Source: Myxococcus sp. RHSTA-1-4 (lineage in GTDB: Bacteria > Myxococcota > Myxococcia > Myxococcales > Myxococcaceae). Taken from it: a stretch of 64,000 nucleotides of DNA. Within the stretch, counting starts at the first letter, position 1, and the number at the start of each line of letters is the position of its first letter. The notes under the pieces were generated by a model, which saw only the letters and a program-made list of their open reading frames with translations, did no database searches and was not told where the DNA came from. The position numbers were made by a program, and so were the translations under genes. The stretch is taken from positions 62,001-126,000 of the forward strand of contig NZ_JAIQDG010000024.1 of NCBI RefSeq assembly GCF_020037125.1, given 5' to 3'. This document shows positions 1 to 8,583 of the stretch, in pieces.

Positions 1-674
1 GAAGAAGAGCCGCTGGGCGCTGCTGAAGAACCCGTGGAACCTCACGCTGCGCCAGGAGCAGAAGCTGGACGAAGTGCAGCGGCTCAACCGGCGGCTGTAC
101 CGCGCGTACCTGCTCAAGGAGAGCCTGGCCCGAGGCATGGACTACCGCCAGGCGGCGAGAGCCTCCGAGCACCTGGACAGCTGGTGCCAGTGGGCGCGCC
201 GCTCCAAGCTCAAGCCCTTCGTCCGCCTGTCGAAGACAGTGCGGCGCCACAAACAGGGCATCGTCGCCTACACCCAGACGGGGCTGAGCAACGGCGTGGA
301 GGCAGGGCTCAACAACAAGATTCGGCTGGTGATGCGACGAGCGTATGGCTTCCGCAACACCGCGGCCCTCAAGGCGATGGTGTTCCTATGCTGCGGAGGG
401 CTGCTGCTCAACCCGCCGCTGCCGGGCCTCGCATAAGCAGACGTGCCAACGGAGCTTGCCTGCCAACGAGTTCTTGCCGGGCCGCGGGCCGGTGACGCAG
501 TCCATGGCCAAACCGAAGGGCCGAGGACTGCCACGACCCTTGTCTTGAATCTCCCCGCCGCGGATGGCCCTTCAGGGGCACGCAACCCGCGAGGCAGCCC
601 CGTCCTCGCGAACTCTTGCGCGCCTCTGCTCTGATGGGCTGTTCTTCACCCCACAGAAAGCGCAGAAGATCCCG
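1..674 (+). mobile_element. ISL3-family insertion sequence, 3' portion
   Basis: The window opens inside a transposase gene of ISL3 type, so only the 3' part of the element is visible. The coding part ends at 436. A stretch around 640-674 (TTCTTCACCCCACAGAAAG followed by CGCAGAAG) resembles the kind of end seen in ISL3 elements, but the other end lies outside the window, so the inverted repeat and target duplication cannot be matched. The right boundary is therefore a guess. The element borders the toxin locus and may have helped move or rearrange it. Confidence 0.4.
2..436 (+). CDS. ISL3-family transposase, C-terminal part
   Basis: The reading frame is open from the left edge, so the 5' end is missing and about 144 codons remain. 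The text RWALLKNPWNLTLRQ, the RAYLLKE helix and the RRAYGFRN block near the end are typical of the ISL3 DDE transposase catalytic core. In the family the last acidic residue sits in a NGxxEGxNNK block. Here the sequence reads NGVEAGLNNK, so the glutamate is one position early and alanine occupies the usual place. That could make the enzyme inactive, or the helix may simply tolerate the shift. The internal GTG at 74 is not the true start. Confidence 0.85.
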   Translation, partial: KKSRWALLKNPWNLTLRQEQKLDEVQRLNRRLYRAYLLKESLARGMDYRQAARASEHLDSWCQWARRSKLKPFVRLSKTVRRHKQGIVAYTQTGLSNGVEAGLNNKIRLVMRRAYGFRNTAALKAMVFLCCGGLLLNPPLPGLA

Positions 675-691
675 GACTTAGTCTCCTTGGC
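437..691. other. intergenic, IS 3' flank
   Basis: This stretch lies between the convergent transposase and the 318-codon gene. Short open frames here are antisense or overlapping shadows. No coding signal, RNA or convincing terminator is seen apart from the possible IS end near 674. Confidence 0.5.
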
Positions 692-1648
692 TTAGCGCTC
701 GCTGATGGCCTCGATACGCTTCAGCCATACCTTCCACTTGGATGTCGGAGAGTGCTCAAGGAGGTAAGCTGCCCGTTCCTCGTCCTCAAGCGAGCGCCAA
801 AACCCCAGCCACATGCCCATATATGCCTCGCCGGGACCCATCCGCCAGCGAAGAGAACCCGGCTCCTCACTGAACTGCTCCCATGGAGCCAGAGGAGTTC
901 TCCCATCCAAGAGGCGCTTCGCGATCACCACAGGCGGGAAGCGCCCCGCCATGCGTTCGACAGAAAGAACACCAGGAAGCTTAGCCAGAACACCCTCAGC
1001 ATGGAGCGCCCCCTCCACAGGATTTGGACCACTCAGAAGGCTGACACTCGCAAGACGGTCGACGGACTCACTCCTCAACTGAGCAGGATCGACCCCCAAC
1101 ACCTCTGCGACTGTGACATACGCGTCCTCTTCATCAAGCGCTTCGGCGACTTCACCTGCCGTCAGGGCCACCCTCCAGAAGCGAGCAAGAACAAACAAAG
1201 CATCAATGTCAACAACTCCATGCGCGCCCAGCTCCTGAAACAACCTCACCCACTGCCTCGAAACCTCAGGCTCTGGAAGTGGAACGCCGAGATACATTGC
1301 ATAATTACGTGCCATTTCGGCGTGAAACTCAGGCTCGGCTGGTCCGAACTCCCTGACACTCCCAACAGCGGGAATACTTTCGAGCGCCTGACGTAAGTTC
1401 AGCACCCGCCTCACAGCCCGAGCTGCCCCGGCGCGCTTTGCGGTCCGTGCAATCACTTCGCGCTCGACATCGCCTGTGTCCCTCCCCAATGCCTTGGCTA
1501 CTGCGGCCATTGCGCGAGGATACCCCCCTCCCTGCCGCCCCTCCTCGCCCACTCCATACCAGCATAATGCCAGCACCAACACCTCAGGGGCCGACTCCCC
1601 ACGAGCCATCAACTCCTTGGCCACTTCCACCCAAGAAATATCAGACAC
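692..1648 (-). CDS. hypothetical protein, candidate immunity protein of the Rhs toxin
   Basis: This 318-residue protein has no signal peptide or membrane segment, so it should be cytoplasmic. It is rich in Ala, Glu and Leu and looks largely helical. I do not recognise a family. The GTG start at 1648 is supported by an AGGAGG ribosome site four bases upstream. The gene follows the Rhs toxin on the same strand and shares its lower GC content relative to the rest of the window, which is how toxin tips and their immunity genes usually look. The 384-base gap to the toxin is longer than usual for such pairs, so the immunity role is an inference from position only. Confidence 0.6.
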   Translation of the reverse strand: MSDISWVEVAKELMARGESAPEVLVLALCWYGVGEEGRQGGGYPRAMAAVAKALGRDTGDVEREVIARTAKRAGAARAVRRVLNLRQALESIPAVGSVREFGPAEPEFHAEMARNYAMYLGVPLPEPEVSRQWVRLFQELGAHGVVDIDALFVLARFWRVALTAGEVAEALDEEDAYVTVAEVLGVDPAQLRSESVDRLASVSLLSGPNPVEGALHAEGVLAKLPGVLSVERMAGRFPPVVIAKRLLDGRTPLAPWEQFSEEPGSLRWRMGPGEAYMGMWLGFWRSLEDEERAAYLLEHSPTSKWKVWLKRIEAISER

Positions 1649-2032
1649 GAAACCTCCTCAAAACAAATCACCGCATAAACCACGCCCGTTCGACACCTCG
1701 AATTGCCCCAGCACCCGGGAGGACACTTGCCCCTGCCTGAGCGAATCTGCGAGCAACCGACATCCTACCACGACCGTGGAATGCCCGTCCGCCCTGCCTC
1801 GGAACGCTGGCCCATGACAGACCACCAAGAAGGATAGGGCCCGCCACGACCTCTGCGAGCGCCTCGGACATGACCACAGGACGAGGCCTCAAGTGTCCTC
1901 AGGCTCCGAAGCCGCTTGAAGCACATCAAAGAGGCAATGCGCCAACTCACCTCGCACACACAGCCCGAAAACCCTCAAACGTCAGCCCCCGTACAACGAG
2001 AGCGCAAACAGCCAGAAACACACGAAAATCCA
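1649..2032. other. intergenic between toxin tip and candidate immunity gene
   Basis: The 384 bases contain short minus-strand frames (1668-1892, 1765-1959) with arginine-rich, unconvincing translations and no good ribosome site. The region has the lower GC of the toxin tip. It may be scar sequence from past exchange of toxin cassettes. I see no RNA gene or terminator. Confidence 0.4.
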
Positions 2033-5000
2033 CTACCACACGAGCAAGAGTTCATCCAGCCCAGCAAGCCCCAGCTTATAAAAAAGGAGTTCTTCCTGAT
2101 CCTCTGCTGCAGACTTTCCTCCCGCTTCAGTGGGCACGCTGGCCCGCATCGTCGTGATTTTCATGACTCGTCCCGACGGCTCACTATCAAAACCACCCGT
2201 AGTGGCGTACCGCAACCCAGTAACAGGAGATCTCGTCACACTTATCCACGGGGAACCCGCAAGCGTCTCCTCCATGTGGAAATAGGCAGTATGTGCCGTT
2301 GCTCTACTCATCGCGTCCGACAGAGTGCGCCCGGCACGAGCATACTCACTCAAAACATACCCATGAAAAGAATACTCCTGAAGATCTTTTTTCGAAAGAC
2401 CACGATAGAGCACCCGCCTGGACTCCATCTCTTTCAAAGCTACACAAGCCCCAACCATGACAGATATTTCACGACCCACGCCAACATATCTTTTCGCAAA
2501 ACTAGCAACTGCCCCCATGCCACCAGCCACAATTCCGACTTCAACTGCAATCTGGAGCCAGGCGGGGAAGTTGGCCAGCAGCAACGCATCCATCGAGTTT
2601 GTAGCGATCATTCCGGATGGGTCTCGATGCAGGACAGCCTTACCACCTACATATTCATAGAAGTTCGCACCAGCGAGCATTCCAAGTCTGTCCACTTGGT
2701 TCCACCGACCCACCATCGCGTCAGCATACCTGTCTCGGTGATACCTCAGGCCACTTGCATCATGCTCCCTGCCCGTGAAGCCGAATGCCAGTTGTGGCCC
2801 TGAGCCCGTGGTCTTCCGATCACCATATGCGTCATAGCTATAACCACCAACCACTGCCCCAGAGGAATCCGCCACGGCATAGATGCTTCCAAGCGCATCC
2901 GTAAGCGGGGAGAAGGCAACTCCGTCTTTTTCGAAAGACAGAATCTCATCAACTGCTTGTGGATTCGTCAGGTAGCTCGTCTTCGTCGCGCCCGCACTGT
3001 CGAACTCAGCCAGGACACTTTCGCCATCCAATAGATAACGAGTTATACCCGAAGGCGTGGCCTGCATGGTGCGCAAACCGTTGGCATCGTATTCATACAC
3101 ATTCACAACTCCGTCCGGCATCGTGATGCCGCGCAGCCGGTTGTCCATGTCCCAGGCGTAGGCCTTCACCTGGCTCCCCGTCGTCTCGGCCTTCAGGTTG
3201 CCGTTCCCGTCATAGGCGTAGACCGTGTCCGTGGTAGTACAACCCACGGTGCATACCTGCCTCCTCGCCTGCGTCAACTGGTTGAAGGCATTGAAGGTAG
3301 CAGCCGTGTACGTCGACTGCTGAGTGTTGTCGGACAACCTCACCTTGTCGTCCACGATGGTTGCGTTGCCCTCGGAACTGAGCGTGTACTTCACCACCCG
3401 CCGTGGTCCGTATGCCACCTGAGTGAGCCGGTTGCCCGTATCGTACGCGTAGACCTCCGAGGTGCCGTCAGCAAATGTCTTCGACAGGCGGTTGCCTTTT
3501 CCATCATAGGTATAGGCAAAGCCCGCCAGCACAGTGCCACTCCGCGCGTGGACGATGCTCAACACCTGGCCCGCGACATCATAGGCGTAGGTGGTAGCAA
3601 CCCCATTGGGGCGCGCCACCTGCGTGCGTCTCCCCGCCGCGTCGTATTCGAAGAGGGTCCGCCTGCCGCCGGAGTCCATCGCCTGAATGAGGCGATTGCG
3701 CCTGTCGTACGCGTACGTGTGGACAAGCGTCCCATCCGACACCGATGTGCGGTTGCCATTGGCATCATGGGTATACGCCAGTGTCTTCCCCAGCGAGAGG
3801 TCCATCACCTGCTGGAGGCGTCCCAGGGAGTCGTACGCGAGCCGCCTTTCATGGGTGGGGCTCTTCTCCAGAGTCCGGTTGCCCAAGGCGTCGTAGCCGT
3901 ACTCGTACCGGCTGCCGTCCGCGAAGAGCACCTCCCTCAATCGTCCGTTGGCATCGTAGGTGTAGGAAGTGGTCCTCCCGTTGCCGTCCGTCCGGGAAGC
4001 CCGGTTGCCGGCGGCGTCATAGGTAAAGCTCGTCACCACACCGAGCGGATTCTTCTCGGAAAGGAGCCGGTTGGCCTTGTCGTAGACGTAGGAGGTGACC
4101 TGATTGCCCGTCGTCACCTTCGTGCGGTTGCCCCGAGCATCGTACTCATACATGACGGTGAGGGGACCCCGTGTCACCGCCTGAAGCAGTCCGCGGTAGC
4201 CGTCGTATTGGTACGTGGCAGGCGCCTCGCCAACGCCCGTCTCAGTCAGGATGCGGCCCGCGCTGTCATAGGCCCTCCGCGTCTCCCGCCCCAGCGCGTC
4301 CACCACCCGGGTGACGCGTCCCATCACGTCGAACTCGGTGGTGGTGAGGTTTCCGAGGGCGTCCACTTCCGCGCAAGGCTGGGTGGGCACGTCCGCGCAC
4401 CACCCCACCGTCGTGGTAGCCCCGTCCGGCCCCGTCGTCTCCACCGCCCGGCCCGCGGCATCATACCGGGTGGTGGTGCGTGCCCCGCGCGCATCCACCC
4501 GGGCCACCACCCGGCCCTCCGCGTCGTATTCCGTGGTGGTGGTGTGACCGAGGGCATCCATCACTTGCGTGAGGCGGCCTGCCGCGTCGTACGTGAAGCG
4601 CGTCTCGTGGCCGCGTGCGTCCTTCTGCGTGAGGCGGTTTCCAGCCGCGTCGTAGGTGGACTCGGTGCGCGCCCCCATTGCATCCACCATGGCGAGCATC
4701 TGGCCCGCGGCATCCACCTCCAGCGTCTGGGTGTGGCCGTTCGCATCCCGGGTGCTGACGAGGTGGCCCGCGGAGTCGAAGCCGAAGTGGGTGACGCCTC
4801 CCGTCGCGTCCTTCACCGACTCGATGAGGCCGCTCGCATCGTAGGTCAGCTGAGTGGTGGCCTCCCCGGGCGCGGTCACGGTGACGAGCTGCCCTCGCGC
4901 GTCGTAGCCGTAGGTGGTGGTGTTTCCGGCCTCCAGCCGTGACACCAGCCGGCCCGCCACGTCGTAGGTGTTGGTGACGGTGGGGAGCCCGACCCGCTGA

Positions 5001-8000
5001 ACGGACTTCGGCAGGTTGAAGGTGCTGTCATACGTGTACCGCGCCCCCCCCTGGTCGACGTCCGTCTGCAGGATGAGGTTGCCCTGGCTGTCGTACTCGT
5101 ACCGTGTGACGTACCCCCGACCGTCCTTCTCGCTGCGCTTGTTGAGGGCCGCGTCCCACTCCATCTCCTTGCGGTTGCCCAGGGGGTCCACCAGGGCCAC
5201 GGGGTTGCCCCTCGCGTTGTACTCACGCGTCCACGCCGCCCCCGTCCTGTCCACGTACACGGTGCGGCGGTTGACGACGTCGTAATGGACGCTGCTGCGG
5301 TGGCCCAGCGGGTTCTCCCCACCCACCCACCTGTCGGAAAGCGAGTCATGGAAGCTGAGCCACACCTTGCCCCGCTTGTCCATCCGCTTCACCAGGTTGT
5401 GGGCGGAGTCGTAGGCGTAGGCTTCCGCGTGGCCCAGCACGTCCGTCACCTTCGTCAGGTCGTCGCCCTGATACTCATAGGAAACCGTGCGCCCCACCCG
5501 GTCCGTCACCGTGGCTATCTTGTTGCCTGCGTAGGTGAAGCCCAGGGCCACCTGGTTGTTGGCGTCCCGCACTTCGGTGAGGAGGCCCGCCTGGTACGTC
5601 AGCGTCACGCGGTTGCCACTCGTGTCGGTGACGCTCCGCAACTTCCCCTCCAGGTTGAATTCCTGAACGAGGCCGTGCTTCGTCCGGAGACGGTGGCCAT
5701 CCGCGAGCTTCGTCAGCGTCAGGTGCCACCCTGGCGCCACGGTGTACCCGGTGGCCGTCCGGGTGAAGCGTACCTCGCGCCAGTCCTCGGTGAGGTAGGT
5801 GAGGCCGCCGTCCACCTCCGGCCGCAGGTACATGCCATAGCTGTGCATCCACCCATAGCCGAGGCCCGTGAGCCCCCAGGCCCGGGAGGCATAGGTGCGT
5901 GCCCACACCACGGGCAGCCCTGGCGCGGGCAGCGTCAGGTCCGTCCACGTCTCGCGGAAATTGCCGTTGCTCAGGTCCACGGTGCTACCGACGGGCGCCT
6001 CATCCCGGCTGCACCCCGAGCAGTCGTCCGCGGGGCCTTCGCTCCCTCCCCGTTCACTTGAGATGCCGCCATTGAGCAGCTGGCCAATGCGGTATCCCCC
6101 CTCGCCAGTCACCGGATTGAGCAGGATGTAACCAATCTGGTTCTGGTACTGGTGGTGGTTGACGGGGCGCTCGGGAATGGTCACCGTCCACCCGGCCGCG
6201 AGGGCCTCGTCGACATGCTGAAGCGTCTCGGGCGGGTACAGCTCCAACTTGGCCCTGTCGTCCGGGTTGGCCTTCGTCAGCCGGTACACGGGCACCTGTT
6301 GGCTTGCCGCCACCTGGAGTGCTCTCACCGCGGACATGGACTCGGTGGACAGCACCTCCTCCCACACCTTGGCCTCCAAGGCGCTGCTGTGGTGTCCCAG
6401 CAGCGTCAAGAGGTGCGGAACCTCCGAGGCATTCATGTCTCTCGGCAGCACTCCCTGGAAGGCGTTGACGTCGAAGATGTAGGGGCCCGGGGCAAGTGCC
6501 ACCGGCGTGCCGTGGAGTTCGGTAAAGCGGAGGGCCTTGCCCGCCAGTCCCTCCATGACGTGCCGCAGGGGCAGGTGGCCCTGCAGGTCCGCCACCCGGG
6601 CGGTGGCCGTCACCATGCGGTGCGCATAGAGCGCCATGGCGTAGTGCACCTCGGCCTCCACCTGCGCGTCCCCCGTGGCCTCACTGACACGGGACTTCAG
6701 CCGCGCGAGGCGGTGGGTTGACGGAGGACCTGCCGCGGTGAGGAGGGAATACACGCTCCCCGCGACGGGCTGGTGCACCGCCAGGGCAGGAGAGGTTGCG
6801 GGGAAGGTGGTGCGAACGGTGAGCGTCTGCACCGTGCCCGGGTGCACAGGGGCGAAGCGCTTCACCTCCACGCCCTCCAACACCAGGGTCGGGACCACCT
6901 TCACCTGGTAGGGCACCACGTGGACGATGCCACCGGCTCTCGCGATGGCCTCCTCGTCCGCGGCCGTTGCCCCAGGGTAGCGCAGGGCCAGCGTGCGGGA
7001 TTGCAGCTCCGCCAGCTCGAAGCTGTGCACCTCCCCGTCCAGGTTGACCTCCACCTGATGGCGCATGGTGGCGGGTGGCCTTGCCACGTTGAAGAGGCTC
7101 GCCTCCACCCGTGCCGGGTGCTCCGAGGGCAGGAGGCGGAAGTCCGCTTCGTCAATGCCCGCCACCCACGCCGCATCCTCCAGCGTGTTGCAGAGGTTTC
7201 TCTGCTGGGCGGCGGCAAGCAGTTGCCCCTCGAACACCTCCAGCGGCGTCTTCGGCGTGGGCGCCGCGAGGTAGGCGCCGGCATCGAAGCGGACGAGGCC
7301 CCGCAGGTTGACGGGCTGGCGGTGCTTCATCACCTTCATGCCCGGATCCAACCGCACCCACAGCTTCTCCCCTCCAGGGCCGGCGCCCCGGTAGTTGCCG
7401 TAGGGCACGTAGGCGCGCACCCAGGCCCGCTCCGCCAATACGCCCGTGCCATCGCTGGTGGCGGCCGCGGGGATACCTGTCCTGGAAAGCAGCCAGGCGG
7501 CCATGGTGACGTCACTCTCGCCCGTGAGGGCCTCCGCCTGGGCCCTGGAGAGGCGCACCGTTCCGTACTCGTAGCGCGCTGGCACCCCCGAGGCGCGCAG
7601 CAGCGCCACCAGCAGCGCGGCCGAGTCCCAGTCATTGCCCGCCCCCTCCTCCAGCGTCGCCACCGCTCCCTTTTTGCTGCCGTGGTACAGCTCCGGCTTC
7701 ACGCGGGTGTGCACATAGTTGTAGAGGGCCAGGGGTTTGCCCCCGAGGGAAGCCGCCAGGGCCTCCAACTCGGGCGTGCGCCGCGTCTCCGGCGTCTGGG
7801 CCAGGTCCTCCTCCGTGGGCGGAGGCAGCGCGCCCATGAGGGGCAGCATTCCCAAGGCGTCACTCGCCAGCGAGGCGAGGCGCACCTCGGGAGGCCGCAC
7901 CCCATGGCGCAGCACGTCCTCCACCGCGACCTCGCTGCCGTCCCACCGCGCCACCCTCGCCCCTTCGCCCAGCACCCCGGCATAGAGGGCCTTCACCTCC

Positions 8001-8563
8001 GGTGTCAGGTGTCCCCGGAATGGCAGCACCCGCGGCGTCTTCGGCTGCACCGACAGGTGCTTCAGCCGGGCCGGAGAGAAGGGCTGCTCGGAGGGCCCCG
8101 TCCGCTTCCGGGCGGCGCCCTCGCGCGAGGCCTTCGCCCACACGGGTGACGCCTTCGCCAGCCGCTTCTCCAGCGTGTCTCGCGAAAGGCCCCTGGCGCT
8201 CGCCTCCGCCAGCTCGAGAACGAGGGGCCCCCTGGCGTCCGCGGCAATGATTCGCCGCGCTTCCCTGGCCGCCTGGGCCGCGCGTATCTCGGACTCGTAC
8301 TGCCCTGCGAACAGCTTCATCTTCTCCAGGGAGGCCCTGCGCCGCTCCGCGGCCGCGAGCTTCTCCCGGCCCCACCACGCGTCCGGGTCTTCCAGGCGCT
8401 CTCGAGACACGCGCAGGTGCTTCGCCGCCTCCTCGATGCGCTGCCGCATGGCACTCTCCGCGGCGTGCGCCTTCGCGAAGCCCTCGCTGCAATAGAAGAA
8501 CACCGTGAGGCCCGCGAGCAGGGCCGACAGCACCCGAAAGCCAGTCGTCTTGCGCTTCAACAT
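2033..8563 (-). CDS. exported Rhs polymorphic toxin with ADP-ribosyltransferase-like tip
   Basis: A 2176-residue Rhs protein. Residues 1-34 form a signal peptide (basic start, hydrophobic core, ending AKAHA). About 270-345 is a transglutaminase-like domain whose usual catalytic Cys position reads GNDWDSAALL, so it is probably not an enzyme. A DUF6531-like entry (VDLSNGNFRETW) lies near 860, followed by dozens of YD repeats (about 940-1880) that should form the hollow Rhs shell. The Rhs core domain covers about 1886-1984 and ends HRDPSGM. The 192-residue tip (1985-2176, coding bases 2036-2611) has VLYRG, SPWISVTRSP and EDQEELLFY in order, matching the R-STS-E layout of ADP-ribosyltransferase toxins. 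The upstream gene ends 20 bases before it, so the two are cotranscribed. The signal peptide implies Sec export rather than type VI loading. Confidence 0.88.
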   Translation of the reverse strand: MLKRKTTGFRVLSALLAGLTVFFYCSEGFAKAHAAESAMRQRIEEAAKHLRVSRERLEDPDAWWGREKLAAAERRRASLEKMKLFAGQYESEIRAAQAAREARRIIAADARGPLVLELAEASARGLSRDTLEKRLAKASPVWAKASREGAARKRTGPSEQPFSPARLKHLSVQPKTPRVLPFRGHLTPEVKALYAGVLGEGARVARWDGSEVAVEDVLRHGVRPPEVRLASLASDALGMLPLMGALPPPTEEDLAQTPETRRTPELEALAASLGGKPLALYNYVHTRVKPELYHGSKKGAVATLEEGAGNDWDSAALLVALLRASGVPARYEYGTVRLSRAQAEALTGESDVTMAAWLLSRTGIPAAATSDGTGVLAERAWVRAYVPYGNYRGAGPGGEKLWVRLDPGMKVMKHRQPVNLRGLVRFDAGAYLAAPTPKTPLEVFEGQLLAAAQQRNLCNTLEDAAWVAGIDEADFRLLPSEHPARVEASLFNVARPPATMRHQVEVNLDGEVHSFELAELQSRTLALRYPGATAADEEAIARAGGIVHVVPYQVKVVPTLVLEGVEVKRFAPVHPGTVQTLTVRTTFPATSPALAVHQPVAGSVYSLLTAAGPPSTHRLARLKSRVSEATGDAQVEAEVHYAMALYAHRMVTATARVADLQGHLPLRHVMEGLAGKALRFTELHGTPVALAPGPYIFDVNAFQGVLPRDMNASEVPHLLTLLGHHSSALEAKVWEEVLSTESMSAVRALQVAASQQVPVYRLTKANPDDRAKLELYPPETLQHVDEALAAGWTVTIPERPVNHHQYQNQIGYILLNPVTGEGGYRIGQLLNGGISSERGGSEGPADDCSGCSRDEAPVGSTVDLSNGNFRETWTDLTLPAPGLPVVWARTYASRAWGLTGLGYGWMHSYGMYLRPEVDGGLTYLTEDWREVRFTRTATGYTVAPGWHLTLTKLADGHRLRTKHGLVQEFNLEGKLRSVTDTSGNRVTLTYQAGLLTEVRDANNQVALGFTYAGNKIATVTDRVGRTVSYEYQGDDLTKVTDVLGHAEAYAYDSAHNLVKRMDKRGKVWLSFHDSLSDRWVGGENPLGHRSSVHYDVVNRRTVYVDRTGAAWTREYNARGNPVALVDPLGNRKEMEWDAALNKRSEKDGRGYVTRYEYDSQGNLILQTDVDQGGARYTYDSTFNLPKSVQRVGLPTVTNTYDVAGRLVSRLEAGNTTTYGYDARGQLVTVTAPGEATTQLTYDASGLIESVKDATGGVTHFGFDSAGHLVSTRDANGHTQTLEVDAAGQMLAMVDAMGARTESTYDAAGNRLTQKDARGHETRFTYDAAGRLTQVMDALGHTTTTEYDAEGRVVARVDARGARTTTRYDAAGRAVETTGPDGATTTVGWCADVPTQPCAEVDALGNLTTTEFDVMGRVTRVVDALGRETRRAYDSAGRILTETGVGEAPATYQYDGYRGLLQAVTRGPLTVMYEYDARGNRTKVTTGNQVTSYVYDKANRLLSEKNPLGVVTSFTYDAAGNRASRTDGNGRTTSYTYDANGRLREVLFADGSRYEYGYDALGNRTLEKSPTHERRLAYDSLGRLQQVMDLSLGKTLAYTHDANGNRTSVSDGTLVHTYAYDRRNRLIQAMDSGGRRTLFEYDAAGRRTQVARPNGVATTYAYDVAGQVLSIVHARSGTVLAGFAYTYDGKGNRLSKTFADGTSEVYAYDTGNRLTQVAYGPRRVVKYTLSSEGNATIVDDKVRLSDNTQQSTYTAATFNAFNQLTQARRQVCTVGCTTTDTVYAYDGNGNLKAETTGSQVKAYAWDMDNRLRGITMPDGVVNVYEYDANGLRTMQATPSGITRYLLDGESVLAEFDSAGATKTSYLTNPQAVDEILSFEKDGVAFSPLTDALGSIYAVADSSGAVVGGYSYDAYGDRKTTGSGPQLAFGFTGREHDASGLRYHRDRYADAMVGRWNQVDRLGMLAGANFYEYVGGKAVLHRDPSGMIATNSMDALLLANFPAWLQIAVEVGIVAGGMGAVASFAKRYVGVGREISVMVGACVALKEMESRRVLYRGLSKKDLQEYSFHGYVLSEYARAGRTLSDAMSRATAHTAYFHMEETLAGSPWISVTRSPVTGLRYATTGGFDSEPSGRVMKITTMRASVPTEAGGKSAAEDQEELLFYKLGLAGLDELLLVW

Positions 8564-8583
8564 GGGATGTATTCCTCGTGGCC

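Noticed and set aside
1916..2803. Plus-strand frame of 295 codons opposite the toxin tip
   Set aside because: Antisense to the supported Rhs C-terminus; the translation has no recognisable domain and no ribosome site.
3548..4942. Long plus-strand frame of 464 codons opposite the Rhs gene
   Set aside because: It is the antisense of the YD repeat region. Its translation is Arg/Pro/Val-rich low-complexity text with no ribosome site.
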